Notes under the pieces: model-generated
The model's input: the letters and a program-made list of their open reading frames with translations, nothing else
What the model was told of the DNA's origin: nothing
Databases searched by the model: none
Made by a program: the position numbers and the translations under genes
Part shown: positions 16,042 to 25,187 of the stretch, piece after piece
Position numbering within the stretch: the first letter of the stretch is position 1
Layout of the letters: each line of letters starts with the position of its first letter
Assembly (NCBI GenBank): GCA_945868305.1
Contig: CAMBKU010000021.1
Span: forward strand, 1-39,221
Direction: 5' to 3'
Length of the DNA: 39,221 bases
From: an uncultured Lachnospiraceae bacterium
Lineage (GTDB): Bacteria; Bacillota; Clostridia; Lachnospirales; Lachnospiraceae

Positions 16042-17172
16042 CTAAATTTTTGCTTTAAATCTGTCATAGCGTAACGGTGTCAAATCAACATCTGTCGTTC
16101 CATCTACGATAAGTCTTGCAAGCTGTTCGCCGACTGCTGGGGCAATTCCGAATCCGTGTCCTGAAAATCCACAGGCAAGCACCAGTCCCGGTACTTCCTC
16201 TACTTTACTGATGACAGGAACCTTATCGGCACAAAGATCCATCCATCCTGCCCATGTTCTAACGATTTTGGCATCTTCCAAAATCGGAAAATACTTCATA
16301 ATGCCTCGACAGATGCAGGAAGCGGTAATGCTGCTGCAGATTGGTGTTCCGTTATCCTTGTTAAAACCTTCCAGACCGGAAGAACCACCGAATACAAAGG
16401 AACCATGTTTCGTCTGATGCCCGTAAAAATCTGCTTCGGCAGTTCCAAGCATCTGATCAAACATCTTTGGCTCTGCTTCTGTAACCAGTGCCTCTAACAG
16501 TGCAGACTGCATCGGAATATCAATACCAATGGTTCCAGCGATTGCTCTGCTTGCAAGTCCTGCTGCAAGAACAATAGTATCTGCCTCGTAAATATTTCCG
16601 TTTGCAGTAACTACCTGTTTTAATATTCCTCTCACCTTGCGAAGCTCAACCACTTTTTCTCCGGTAATAAAATGAGCTCCTAATTTTCTCGCAGTTTTGT
16701 AATACCCAAGCGTTGTAGTCAAAGGATTTGCATGTCCATCGGTCGGACACCAGCTTGCTCCGATTACTTCGTTGGAAAGATAAGGATTAATGCGTCTTAC
16801 TTCATCACCATCGATCATTTTTACATCCAGCCCACAGGCAACAGCCCTGTCTGTAAGACCTTGCAGAATCTCCAAATGCTTTGGTGTTTTTCCAAGACGC
16901 AGATTCCCATCCTGATGATATTCACAGTCTACCTCCAGCTCCTCAGAAAGTGTCGGCCACAGATTTTTGATTCCATACATGGCAAGGGGAAGTTCTCTCG
17001 GATCACGGCCAGACTGTCTGACACCACCGCCATTTCGGCTTGAACCACCGTTTCCAATATGGTCGCTTCCTTCTAATACCAGGACGGAGCAGCCTTTTTT
17101 TGTAAGATAATATGCTGTGGCACATCCAATAACACCGCCACCAATTACGATAACATCTGCTGTATTTGCCAT
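16042..17172 (-). CDS. DAO-family FAD-dependent dehydrogenase subunit (beta-type)
   Basis: The 376-residue protein starts with a FAD Rossmann motif (VIVIGGGVIGCATAYYLTKKG) and keeps the DAO-family layout, including SSRNGGGVRQ near 44-53, TIVLAAGLASRA near 195, and the C-terminal CGFSGHGFGIAPAVGEQLA that closes on the flavin. It resembles the beta subunits of sarcosine oxidase, HcnC-type and D-hydroxyproline dehydrogenase complexes, which oxidise a secondary or primary amine carbon-nitrogen bond. Its stop and neighbours place it just after the BFD-type gene (1 base between). The substrate cannot be read from the sequence. Confidence 0.87.
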   Translation of the reverse strand: MANTADVIVIGGGVIGCATAYYLTKKGCSVLVLEGSDHIGNGGSSRNGGGVRQSGRDPRELPLAMYGIKNLWPTLSEELEVDCEYHQDGNLRLGKTPKHLEILQGLTDRAVACGLDVKMIDGDEVRRINPYLSNEVIGASWCPTDGHANPLTTTLGYYKTARKLGAHFITGEKVVELRKVRGILKQVVTANGNIYEADTIVLAAGLASRAIAGTIGIDIPMQSALLEALVTEAEPKMFDQMLGTAEADFYGHQTKHGSFVFGGSSGLEGFNKDNGTPICSSITASCICRGIMKYFPILEDAKIVRTWAGWMDLCADKVPVISKVEEVPGLVLACGFSGHGFGIAPAVGEQLARLIVDGTTDVDLTPLRYDRFKAKI

Positions 17173-17173
17173 A

Positions 17174-17503
17174 TTATTCTTCCTCCTTTACTTCTTTTCC
17201 GAGAACCTTCATCTCGGTTGGACGCATCGGAGCCCTTGAGGTTACCGGCTCCAATTCTGCCGGAGAAACACCAAGTTCTCTTGCAACAATCCCTTTTACC
17301 AGTTTTGCACAGGTCTGTCCCTGACAAAGTCCCATTCCGGTTCTTAAATAACGTCTGATTTCCGTCAAAGTAAACATTCCGTCATGTACTGCTTTTCGGA
17401 TTTCACCCTTTGTAATTTCTTCACAGCGGCAGATAAGCATATCATCATCCGCTGCCGGTACAAATTCTCCTATATATCGTGATCTGTCATTGATACTGTT
17501 CAT
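17174..17503 (-). CDS. BFD-type [2Fe-2S] subunit
   Basis: The 109-residue protein has four cysteines in the BFD (bacterioferritin-associated ferredoxin) pattern: C25 and C27 in ICRCEEITKGE, and C60 and C65 in GLCQGQTC. In Hcn- or hydroxyproline-dehydrogenase-type complexes this domain is usually the C-terminal part of the large subunit; here it is a separate polypeptide. It is followed by a low-complexity tail of about 25 residues. ATG at 17503 follows GGAGGAG at 6 bases; a TTG five codons upstream overlaps the ribosome site and is rejected. It probably passes electrons between the flavin and iron-sulfur subunits. Confidence 0.85.
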   Translation of the reverse strand: MNSINDRSRYIGEFVPAADDDMLICRCEEITKGEIRKAVHDGMFTLTEIRRYLRTGMGLCQGQTCAKLVKGIVARELGVSPAELEPVTSRAPMRPTEMKVLGKEVKEEE

Positions 17504-17534
17504 ATTCCACTCCTCCAATCGCCTGATTTTCCTA

Positions 17535-19112
17535 TTACGCCCGTTTATAGAATCTGGCTTTCATTACCATATCTGCCGGAACTTTCATCGTCAAAAGGTT
17601 CGTCTTGTCAAAGGCCTTACTGGTCTTAATATCCACGATTTCTGCCTCGCAGACCTCCTTACCGCTTCTGTCAAGTGCCGTTCCTTTTTCCCCTTTCTCC
17701 GGCAAAGGAAGAAATTCATATGGGAGCGTTACCGTTGCATAGCCTTCCTCATAGGTTTCATCCACAAGAAAAATTGCCTGTCCGGAGCAGCTTGCCACAC
17801 ACATACCGCATCCAATACAGTCCACGCTCTCATCAACTGCCGGAAGTGATGTAATCTTTTCTCCGATTTTAATACAGTGCTTTGGACATGCATCCTGACA
17901 CGGATTACATGGAATATTCTGAGTACATTCCATAACAGGATGAATACCTGCTTTGTGTGTCACACCAGGAAAACGTTCAATTTCATCATCCGCAACAAAT
18001 CCATGTTTTAAGAGATTTTTGGAGATCGCAATCCCTTCTTCCGTTTCTTCAATTGCTTTTCCACGGTTCTTCGGCGCAAACATACCCTGCCTTAAGCTTT
18101 CCAGTGCATGTTCCAGCTCTGTTACTTTTCCCTTTAATTCCGTCTCATCCATGTAGCCTAAGTATTTGGCCGCCGCAACTCCAGCGATTCGCCCTTCTAT
18201 CATAGCAGAGCTTGCTTCTTCGATACCAGACACATCACCAGCCACAAAAACACCCGGTATAGAAGTCTCTCCATATTCATCGCAAATCGGCACCTGTCCG
18301 CCCTTTTTCGGGTTATCCTCCATCACACATCCTGCCATCTTAAGAAGCTGAGACATCGGAGAAAGTCCAACCGCAAGACAAATTGTATCTACATCAAAAT
18401 GCTTTTCCGTGCCCGGAATGAACTGGAATTTTTCATCCACTTCTGCAATCGTTACCCCTGTCACATGATCTTCACCCTCTGCTTTTACAATGGTATGGGA
18501 TAAATAGAATGGCACGCCGGTTCTTGCTACTTTTGCCGCATGAACACCATATCCACCAACCTTTGGTGCCGCATCTACCAGTGCGACCACATCACATCCG
18601 CACTGCATAAGCTGAAAGCTGACAACCAGTCCAACGTTTCCGGAGCCAAGCATCAAAATCTTATTTCCCGGCTTTACGCCATGCAAATTCATCATTGTCT
18701 GAGCTGCTCCGGCACCAATCACGCCCGGCAACGTCCAACCCGGGAATGTTACCATATTTTCGGAAGCTCCTGTTGCGATGATAATCGCATCTCCTTTATA
18801 GTGATGCATCTCATCACTTATTCTTACAATAATCTCCTTATCCTGGTACATTCCGGTTACTGTAGCATTTAAAACAACCTCTACACCTGCATCATTTGCT
18901 TCCTGCAACAATTCCTCACCTATGCGGAAACCACGGATTTTTGCCTTATGCTCCTTAGAACCGAAAAATTTATGTATCTGCTTAAAAAGCTGTCCGCCGG
19001 GTTTTGCATTTTCATCAAATACCACTACTTTAAGTCCCTTTTTTGCCGCTTCGATTCCGGCAGAAAGTCCTGACGGTCCGGCACCAACGATAATCAAATC
19101 ATATCTTTTCAT
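17535..19112 (-). CDS. FAD/NAD-dependent oxidoreductase large subunit with 2[4Fe-4S] ferredoxin tail
   Basis: The 525-residue protein has a FAD-binding motif (IVGAGPSGLSAGIEAA, 8-23), a second dinucleotide motif (LGSGNVGLVVS, near 155-165) and FVAGDVSG near 289-296, the HcnB/SoxA-like large-subunit pattern. The C-terminal part carries a bacterial-type 2[4Fe-4S] ferredoxin: cysteines 396, 402, 405, 409 and 413, then 432, 435, 438 and 442. Aerobic homologues usually have a BFD domain in this place. The ferredoxin tail suggests electrons go to a low-potential or ferredoxin-linked carrier in an anaerobe. ATG at 19112 is the likely start, next to MKRYDLIIVG; the upstream in-frame residues lack support. 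Confidence 0.87.
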   Translation of the reverse strand: MKRYDLIIVGAGPSGLSAGIEAAKKGLKVVVFDENAKPGGQLFKQIHKFFGSKEHKAKIRGFRIGEELLQEANDAGVEVVLNATVTGMYQDKEIIVRISDEMHHYKGDAIIIATGASENMVTFPGWTLPGVIGAGAAQTMMNLHGVKPGNKILMLGSGNVGLVVSFQLMQCGCDVVALVDAAPKVGGYGVHAAKVARTGVPFYLSHTIVKAEGEDHVTGVTIAEVDEKFQFIPGTEKHFDVDTICLAVGLSPMSQLLKMAGCVMEDNPKKGGQVPICDEYGETSIPGVFVAGDVSGIEEASSAMIEGRIAGVAAAKYLGYMDETELKGKVTELEHALESLRQGMFAPKNRGKAIEETEEGIAISKNLLKHGFVADDEIERFPGVTHKAGIHPVMECTQNIPCNPCQDACPKHCIKIGEKITSLPAVDESVDCIGCGMCVASCSGQAIFLVDETYEEGYATVTLPYEFLPLPEKGEKGTALDRSGKEVCEAEIVDIKTSKAFDKTNLLTMKVPADMVMKARFYKRA

Positions 19113-19156
19113 AGCTATCCTATCCTTTCTATCCTGTAATCTGTTCTTTTTTACAA

Positions 19157-19477
19157 TCATTTCTCCGGCTCTGCTGATACGCCATACTGTGTCTGTACCT
19201 TCATGCCTTCTTTTAGCGGTGTTACACAGGTTCTTACATTCGGCTTACCATCCACGATCATAACACAGTCGGTACAGCGCCCAATCGCACAAAAGATTCC
19301 TCTTGGCTTATGTTCCTTTTTTGTGTAACGATGAACCATAACACCTGCCGCTTTCAGTGCTGCAGCAATCGGCTCTCCTTCATAACCCTGCAAGGCTTTC
19401 CCATCATGGTAAAATGTAACTAACCTCCCTGTTTCCTGCTTTCCCAGGATAGGATGTTCTTCAATTCTTGTCTCCAT
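19157..19477 (-). CDS. [2Fe-2S] ferredoxin-type small subunit (HcnA/gamma-like)
   Basis: The 106-residue protein has the Fer2_4 pattern with cluster ligands C63, C68, C71 and C84 (spacing 4, 2 and 12). It includes GEPIAAALKAAGV, typical of gamma/HcnA-like subunits of sarcosine oxidase, proline dehydrogenase and HCN synthase complexes. ATG at 19477 follows AAAGGGGA. It lies upstream of the large subunit, so the order small Fe-S, large, BFD, DAO matches a multi-subunit membrane-free amine dehydrogenase. It probably carries electrons between the flavoprotein subunits. Confidence 0.87.
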   Translation of the reverse strand: METRIEEHPILGKQETGRLVTFYHDGKALQGYEGEPIAAALKAAGVMVHRYTKKEHKPRGIFCAIGRCTDCVMIVDGKPNVRTCVTPLKEGMKVQTQYGVSAEPEK

Positions 19478-19556
19478 ATTAATTTCCCCTTTCTCTGATC
19501 CTTGTCTATATTCCATATCTTACATATTATATTTATTTTACATATTTTCTATTTTA

Positions 19557-20699
19557 TTAGGCCATCATTGGCTTTTCCCAAAGATTTAATCTGGTTCCAA
19601 TGCCGTTCTTTAATGCATTGCGGTAACAAATAGTTCCCCATGCAACGTCTTCCACTGGCATACCGCCCACAGAATAGATTACAATCTCATTTTCTTTTCT
19701 GTGTACTGGGATTCTTCCGGTCAATACATCACCTAAATCATCAATCTGAGACTTATCCATCTTACCGTCATGTATTAAATCCATACAGTGTACCGCCGGA
19801 ATTGGAATGGAAAGATATGCCGGATAAGGCATCTCGTCCGCCCAGGCTTCATATAACATAATATTGTCTGTTACGGTTCGTGCACGATTCAGGATAAAGT
19901 CATCATCAAATCTTGCTGCTGCCGGGCAGGAAAACATCGCTCCCGGTTTAATCCATTCCTCTTTGATGTAAGGATAATCCGCTATATCACCTGTTGGACT
20001 TGAGGTTGCAATACTTACGATATCCGCATCTCTCACGGCTTCTTCTTCAGTTGTTACAATAGAAATATTTACAATAGACGGATATTCCGTCTCCAGATAC
20101 TCCTTAAAATCTGCCGCAGATTTCGAAGTTGGGCTGCTCCCTTTGATTTTGACAGTCTCAATGCCCGGTCTTACCGCCATAATCGCTGCAAATGCTGTCT
20201 TGTTCATAACCCCTGGACCTATAATTCCCACTACCTTTGCATCTTCTTTTGAAAAATACTTAAAGCCAACGCCCGGAACAGCTCCGGTACGGTATGCACT
20301 TAAAATATTCGCAGACATATATGCAAGCGGTGCTCCGGTATCTTTATCATTTAAGGTGAGCATCAAAATGGAACGCGGAAGTCCTTTCTTTTTGTTCTCA
20401 ACATTTGAACCGTACCATTTCATTCCTGCCATATCAAAACTTCCGCCAAGATACGCTGGCATTGCCATAAATCTACGATCCGGTCCGTCTGTCGGCATAT
20501 TTGGGAACGGTGAACTTTCAGGGAAGGACATCATCACACCGTGAGAATTTCCATTTGCACCACCCATTCGGTAGTCTCCCATTTTCATCAGGCGGAACAT
20601 TTCCTCCATTGCCTCAATACAGCCGGCCATATCCTTCACACCGGCTTTCACCATATCTTCTTCATTTAAATATAAAAAATCAACTTCTGGATAACTCAT
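19557..20699 (-). CDS. Ornithine cyclodeaminase/mu-crystallin-family protein
   Basis: The 380-residue protein matches the ornithine cyclodeaminase/mu-crystallin family. The NAD(P)-binding Rossmann motif is KVVGIIGPGVMNKTAF (near 160-175), preceded by the family segment MSANILSAYRTGAVPGVG. It is longer than typical cyclodeaminases (about 310-350), with an N-terminal insertion near 45-75 containing many glycines and prolines. Members reduce imines, deaminate ornithine or act as ketimine reductases. Database naming for similar anaerobe proteins, as I recall it, includes 'tyramine oxidase subunit B', which I treat as unproven. It is the first gene of the oxidoreductase operon, started by ATG at 20699 after AGGAGG. 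Confidence 0.85.
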   Translation of the reverse strand: MSYPEVDFLYLNEEDMVKAGVKDMAGCIEAMEEMFRLMKMGDYRMGGANGNSHGVMMSFPESSPFPNMPTDGPDRRFMAMPAYLGGSFDMAGMKWYGSNVENKKKGLPRSILMLTLNDKDTGAPLAYMSANILSAYRTGAVPGVGFKYFSKEDAKVVGIIGPGVMNKTAFAAIMAVRPGIETVKIKGSSPTSKSAADFKEYLETEYPSIVNISIVTTEEEAVRDADIVSIATSSPTGDIADYPYIKEEWIKPGAMFSCPAAARFDDDFILNRARTVTDNIMLYEAWADEMPYPAYLSIPIPAVHCMDLIHDGKMDKSQIDDLGDVLTGRIPVHRKENEIVIYSVGGMPVEDVAWGTICYRNALKNGIGTRLNLWEKPMMA

Positions 20700-20733
20700 C
20701 AGCAATTCCTCCTATCAATTTCCTTCGATAAAA

Positions 20734-20764
20734 AAAGACGCCAACCTTTTAGGATGACGTCTTT
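20734..20764 (-). terminator. Strong intrinsic terminator in the leader of the oxidoreductase operon
   Basis: On the minus strand AAAGACG pairs with CGTCTTT, and the stem continues with partial pairing (TCATCC with GGTTGG) around a short loop. Seven or more T residues follow (A run at 20730-20736 on the plus strand). It ends only about 30 bases before the first structural gene, so it would cut off transcripts entering the operon unless bypassed. It may terminate the regulator gene transcript, act as an attenuator, or both. Confidence 0.75.
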
Positions 20765-20780
20765 GTCCGATTTTTCTCTG

Positions 20781-20819
20781 TTTCAATTTAAGTTTATTAT
20801 AATTACTCCTAAATTGAAA
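20781..20819 (-). promoter_or_regulatory. Operator-like dyad around a -10 element before the oxidoreductase operon
   Basis: Perfect 10-base arms, TTTCAATTTA (20781-20790) and TAAATTGAAA (20810-20819), flank 19 bases that contain TATAAT on the minus strand (20801-20796). No good -35 lies at the proper distance, which fits a promoter needing an activator. The AraC-family gene next door is the obvious candidate to bind it. Confidence 0.6.
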
Positions 20820-20861
20820 TAATTGTAAAAATCGGAACTACTTATGAAATTTATTTACTTC

Positions 20862-21704
20862 TTATCCGTGCTGCAGCATTCTTGTCTCCACCAGACGGCT
20901 GTCATAGTTTTTTACCAGAATCAGTTTATAATAAGCACGCGGCGTGATACCTGCATATTCCCGGAAATCATGTATCAGCTGCGGCTGGTCATAATAGCCC
21001 ATGGACGCTGCCACTTCGCCAAAGTTCGTACATTTTTCATGTTTAATATAGGAAAGCGTCTTCTGGAATTGGATAATCTTGCAAAAAGTCTTCGGATTAA
21101 ATCCACACTCTGCATCAAAAACCTTATTGATATAGCGTGAAGTATATCCGGTATATTCCTCCAACTGTTTAACGAAAACCTTACCTTTTGCCTTATAGAC
21201 ATAATCCTTTACCGCCAGTACCAACTCTTTTTTCCCGGACAGAATCGTTTCATCTGCAAGGTATTTTCGATATTCCTGTAAAAATACGGTGATTCGTTCA
21301 AAAAATGTCTGCGTCTGCTCCATCTTATTCATAAATTCCCGATCCCGCAGCACTTCTATTAAGGGTACATTGCTTTCGGTAAAATCCTTCATCTGACTGT
21401 TCAAAATGGCAGGCATGATACCGGGAAGAAAACGTACGCCAAAATATGTCTTTCCCACTTCATTCTCAATCAGCTCGTTAGACAATACCGTTCCATGCAC
21501 ATAGGCATCCATACCATCTTCTCCATAGGTGAAAATAATGTCAATACATCCATCCGGCACTGCTGTCATTGTTTTTGAATTTTCTCCTGCCACAAAGGTA
21601 TAGAAATGAGAAATTCCTTCTTCTAAATAAATTTCCTGATAAAATTTCTCGGAATTCAATACAAAATATGGCTGCATCGGTTTTAAATCATCTGTCCTTC
21701 TCAT
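20862..21704 (-). CDS. AraC-family transcriptional regulator
   Basis: The 280-residue protein has an N-terminal cupin-like effector part (about 20-130, with VPDGCIDIIFTYG) and a C-terminal AraC DNA-binding domain (about 175-265), with two helix-turn-helices (VKQLEEYTGYTSRYINKVF and FGEVAASMGYYDQPQLIHDFREYAGITPRAYY). ATG at 21704 follows AAGGGGGG at good spacing; the longer upstream reading is spurious. It lies directly upstream of, and in the same direction as, the oxidoreductase operon, separated by the dyad and terminator. It is the probable activator of that operon in response to its substrate. Confidence 0.87.
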   Translation of the reverse strand: MRRTDDLKPMQPYFVLNSEKFYQEIYLEEGISHFYTFVAGENSKTMTAVPDGCIDIIFTYGEDGMDAYVHGTVLSNELIENEVGKTYFGVRFLPGIMPAILNSQMKDFTESNVPLIEVLRDREFMNKMEQTQTFFERITVFLQEYRKYLADETILSGKKELVLAVKDYVYKAKGKVFVKQLEEYTGYTSRYINKVFDAECGFNPKTFCKIIQFQKTLSYIKHEKCTNFGEVAASMGYYDQPQLIHDFREYAGITPRAYYKLILVKNYDSRLVETRMLQHG

Positions 21705-21786
21705 AACAATTCCCCCCTTAGTATAATTCTGACATAACCTACAGAACCTGCCACTGACAGCTTCCTTCGGATATACAGTAACAGAA

Positions 21787-21815
21787 AAGGCGTAATCCAA
21801 AATGGATTACGCCTT
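21787..21815 (-). terminator. Intrinsic terminator after the chemoreceptor gene
   Basis: AAGGCGTAATCCA and TGGATTACGCCTT are exact 13-base arms around a 3-base loop. On the minus strand the stem is followed by TTTCTGTT. It begins about 58 bases after the chemoreceptor stop codon. The same interval, up to the AraC start, holds a possible -10 (TATACT) for the AraC gene. Confidence 0.82.
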
Positions 21816-21872
21816 CGTAATTGATAATTTTATGTTAGCATGCTTTTCTTATGCTGTCAAGAACTGCAACTT

Positions 21873-23639
21873 TTATATATGGGTAAAAATTGCTGTTTCC
21901 TGTTGGAGTTCTGCAGAAATCTGCTGGTTCTCGTCCATACGTCTTGAGATATTTTCCATATCCGTAACCAGAACCTGTGTGCTTTCTGCGACTCCGGTTA
22001 CACCCTTTACACCTTCTTCAATCGCATTTGCAATGGTATGGATGGAATTTGCAATTTCTACAGCACCGCTTTGAAGCTGATCTGTCTGCTGCGCAAATTC
22101 GTTCATAACACTCTCAATATGTGTTGCATTCTCGCTGTACTGGTTTCCGGATTCCACAAAATTCTGGAATTCAGGAAGAATACTCTCATTCATGTATGAA
22201 ACCAGGTCATTCGCATGATCCGCCAGATTGTGTACTGCATTCGTAACTACCGTATTGATTTCCTGAATCCGGTTTGCCGTTTCACGGCTGGAATCAGCAA
22301 GCTGACTGATTTCCCCTGCTACAACTGCAAAGCCCTTTCCTGCTTCTCCTGCTCTCGCTGCCTCTATAGATGCATTTAATGACAAGAGATTTGTCTGACT
22401 GGAAATGCTTAAAATATCGTTAGTTAACGTATTAACCTGATCGACACTCTTACTCTCCTCAATTGCCTTATTTAAAATCTCAACGATTTCATTTATCTTT
22501 GCACTTGTTGTCTCCATGTTTGTTCTTGCCGCACTCTCCATTGCCTGCGCATGAGATTTCATTTCCTTTGAGAAAGCATTTAATTCACTGGATTTTTCTG
22601 CAATTACGCTAACCTCATTCTTCACATTGTCAACATTTTCATTAATTACAGATGCATTGCTGGAAACTTCCTCCATCGTAGCAGACAATTCCTCCGTCAG
22701 AGCAGATAAATCTGTTGCACTGTCACTGGAAGTGCGCACACTTTGCAAAACTTCATTTACAACACGATCCATTCGCTCGGAGTCATTCGTAAGAATCTGG
22801 AAAATATGCTGTAATTTTTCCATAAAAGTATTGATTCCGCGACCAAGTGCTCCAAGTTCTCTTGCATCTGCCACATTGACACGTTTGGTCAAATCTCCCT
22901 GTCTGTCATCAATATCCTTAATAATACCGGAAATTTCCTGTTCAGTATATACCAACGGCTTTACAATCTGTCTGACCACACTGATGACAGCAAATGCAAT
23001 TGCACAGATACTGACAATAATTGTTACTGTATTTGTAATCAGAGAACCCTTATATACCGAAGCAAGCTGGTTTCTTGCTTCATCCGCATGTGCAGAAGTA
23101 CTTTCGGTAATTGCATCAATATTTTGCTGCATAGCTGAACCATAAGAGGCAAGATCTCCATTCGCACAGGCATATGCATCTGCCGTCTTTGAGTTCGCAC
23201 TGAATGCAACCACATTCACGACTGCATGCTTAAACTCCTCATAATTTGCCAGAAGTTCATTATAGGTCGATATATCTTCCTCCGGCACGACATCCCCATA
23301 CTGCTCTAGCATAGCATCCAGTTCTGCCTCCTGCGCCTTGATGGAGTCCACAATATCAATCATTGTATTAAAATCTGTTGCAATAATATGAGAAAGTGCC
23401 TGACGATATATGCTCTGTGTTTCTTCCTGTATCGTATTGATTTCCAGAATGTTTTCCATATAATCATCTGCAATTGTGGCCGCATTACGGTTTACGTTTC
23501 TTATATTATAGATTGCCATAATGTTCGACAAAATTGACACGACGCCAAGAAGAATCACAGGTATCATAATCAGACTTTTTACACTTGTATTTCTGCCTGT
23601 ACCAGCCTGTCGTACTTTTTTTGTTTCTTTCGTATTCAT
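21873..23639 (-). CDS. Methyl-accepting chemotaxis protein
   Basis: The 588-residue receptor has a membrane helix near 22-44, an extracellular helical sensor domain (about 45-200, four-helix-bundle type), a second membrane helix near 203-226, a HAMP domain (about 227-285) and a cytoplasmic signalling coiled coil (about 300-580). The conserved tip is intact: [20 protein letters not shown], which contacts CheA/CheW. No CheR-tethering pentapeptide is seen at the C-terminus. The start follows GGAGGAAT. It lies 17 bases after a solute-binding protein gene, so the two are probably co-transcribed and the binding protein may present ligand to this receptor. Confidence 0.93.
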   Translation of the reverse strand: MNTKETKKVRQAGTGRNTSVKSLIMIPVILLGVVSILSNIMAIYNIRNVNRNAATIADDYMENILEINTIQEETQSIYRQALSHIIATDFNTMIDIVDSIKAQEAELDAMLEQYGDVVPEEDISTYNELLANYEEFKHAVVNVVAFSANSKTADAYACANGDLASYGSAMQQNIDAITESTSAHADEARNQLASVYKGSLITNTVTIIVSICAIAFAVISVVRQIVKPLVYTEQEISGIIKDIDDRQGDLTKRVNVADARELGALGRGINTFMEKLQHIFQILTNDSERMDRVVNEVLQSVRTSSDSATDLSALTEELSATMEEVSSNASVINENVDNVKNEVSVIAEKSSELNAFSKEMKSHAQAMESAARTNMETTSAKINEIVEILNKAIEESKSVDQVNTLTNDILSISSQTNLLSLNASIEAARAGEAGKGFAVVAGEISQLADSSRETANRIQEINTVVTNAVHNLADHANDLVSYMNESILPEFQNFVESGNQYSENATHIESVMNEFAQQTDQLQSGAVEIANSIHTIANAIEEGVKGVTGVAESTQVLVTDMENISRRMDENQQISAELQQETAIFTHI

Positions 23640-23656
23640 CCCGATTCCTCCTGTCC

Positions 23657-24943
23657 TTATTTCGCATTAGATAGCGTAACACCATCTACCATGTTATCCA
23701 ACATTGTCTGTAAATCCTTACCGGAAGGGTTTCCGTTTGCCATTTCCGTACCGAATTCCTGCACCGGCTCCCAATAGTTCCCGCCAATCCGCTGCAGACT
23801 GGAAAATTCAGCCTGGGAAAGAACCGCCTGAATCGCTGGTGACTGTTTTACTGCCTCCGAATTTGCTGCATTGATATTTGCCGGACCCTGTCCTCTTTCT
23901 TCAAACCGGAGTGTCTGGTTTTGCTCATTTGAAATCCAGTCTGCCAGCTTGAGTGCCCAGCCTGTATGTTTAGAATATGCATTGACACCTACCATCTTAT
24001 AACCGGAAAAAGAAGACATCTGAATCTGCTGCCCTGCACAGGTATAAGTCGGCAGTTTGACTGCTCCGTAATTATCACCCCATGCTTCCTGGATCGTCTG
24101 TGCATTCCAGACTCCGCTGATGCCTGCGGCAACGGTACCATCCTGTACTCCAGCAATAAAACTTTCATCCGTTGCATTTAAAAAGCCCGGATTTGCAGCT
24201 ATTGCAAGCATAGCATTCGCTACATCCACACCTGTAATTGCTGTATCTGTCGCATTCCAATTACAATGATTGGAAATGCCGTCATCATTCAAACCGCATT
24301 CCATTCCTGTATTACCAAAGAAAGTATACAGATACCATGCTGAACTCATATCCATCGTCACTTTTTTATTGGCAGCTGTTGCGACTGCAAGCATCTGGTC
24401 TAAGGTTGTCACATCTGCATCTGTAAAAACAGATTTATCATAATACATAAAATATCCGTTATCCGCTGTCAACGGATACGCATACAATGTATCATTTACA
24501 CTTGATGCCGTTACCGCATCTTCCAGATTCGCTTTTTTTACTTCATCTGCATTGTCTACCGGCTGTAAAGCTCCTGCCGCCACAAAACTCATTAACTGAT
24601 CGTCTACAAACGTAAAAACATCTGCACCGCCTTCCAGATCTCCAAGCAATGTATCTTTACAGGTTGACTCACTTTGTTCTGCAATCGTAATGTCAAACTG
24701 TGCCTGGGAACCATATTCCTGCTCAAAGCTTTCTACGATTTCTCCAAGAAGTTCCTGATCCTCTGCTGCTCCCCATACAGTCAGAGAAACGGTTCCGTTA
24801 TCCCCTGCTGTTTCATTCTCTGCGCCTGCCTCAGTGGAATTTTCCATTCCCGTTTCCGAGCTTGCTGCAGAAGAACCACAGCCGCATACCATGGAAACCA
24901 CCATTGCAGATACAACCAATAATGATACCATTTTTCTTTTCAT
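23657..24943 (-). CDS. Lipoprotein extracellular solute-binding protein (ABC family 1-type)
   Basis: The 428-residue protein has a lipoprotein signal peptide: MKRKM, a hydrophobic stretch and the lipobox VCGC with probable lipidated C22. An acidic, serine- and glutamate-rich linker follows, then a family 1 sugar-binding-type domain (about 60-425) with segments such as [22 protein letters not shown] and AAGISGVWN. No permease or ATPase gene lies next to it. ATG at 24943 follows GGAGAG. The preferred ligand is probably an oligosaccharide by family, but not determined. The neighbouring gene is a chemoreceptor. Confidence 0.88.
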   Translation of the reverse strand: MKRKMVSLLVVSAMVVSMVCGCGSSAASSETGMENSTEAGAENETAGDNGTVSLTVWGAAEDQELLGEIVESFEQEYGSQAQFDITIAEQSESTCKDTLLGDLEGGADVFTFVDDQLMSFVAAGALQPVDNADEVKKANLEDAVTASSVNDTLYAYPLTADNGYFMYYDKSVFTDADVTTLDQMLAVATAANKKVTMDMSSAWYLYTFFGNTGMECGLNDDGISNHCNWNATDTAITGVDVANAMLAIAANPGFLNATDESFIAGVQDGTVAAGISGVWNAQTIQEAWGDNYGAVKLPTYTCAGQQIQMSSFSGYKMVGVNAYSKHTGWALKLADWISNEQNQTLRFEERGQGPANINAANSEAVKQSPAIQAVLSQAEFSSLQRIGGNYWEPVQEFGTEMANGNPSGKDLQTMLDNMVDGVTLSNAK

Positions 24944-25004
24944 TTGATTTCTCTCCTTTGTATAGACTGCTTTCCTCAAAATCTTCAGTCTAGTATAATT
25001 TCAT

Positions 25005-25028
25005 TTTTCCTACAAGTATATAGGAAAA
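25005..25028 (-). promoter_or_regulatory. Inverted repeat and -10 upstream of the binding-protein gene
   Basis: TTTTCCTA (25005-25012) and TAGGAAAA (25021-25028) are exact inverted arms. A minus-strand TATACT (24997-24992) lies just downstream, suggesting a repressor or activator site over the promoter. The regulator is unknown. The rest of 25029-25187 is AT-rich; a weak GGTTTTT/AAAAACC hairpin near 25154-25175 may terminate the ABC transporter gene. Confidence 0.4.
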
Positions 25029-25187
25029 TGTTTATAAAACATGTAATAATGTTGCATAACTTACTAAAAAGCCATAGGTATATGCATTCTATTACACTTT
25101 TATTTATTATACACCATTTGCACAAAAAATAAAACAAATTTCATCAAAAATAGTCGGTTTTTCACAACAAAAAAACCTTTTTTAATT

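Noticed and set aside
16042..19477. Literal hydrogen cyanide synthase (HcnABC)
   Set aside because: The subunits are homologous in type, but the whole oxidoreductase family shares this pattern. The extra ferredoxin, separate BFD subunit, permease and PII point to amino acid or amine catabolism.
22627..23145. A 172-residue plus-strand frame
   Set aside because: It is antisense to the chemoreceptor gene and is a by-product of its regular coiled-coil codons.
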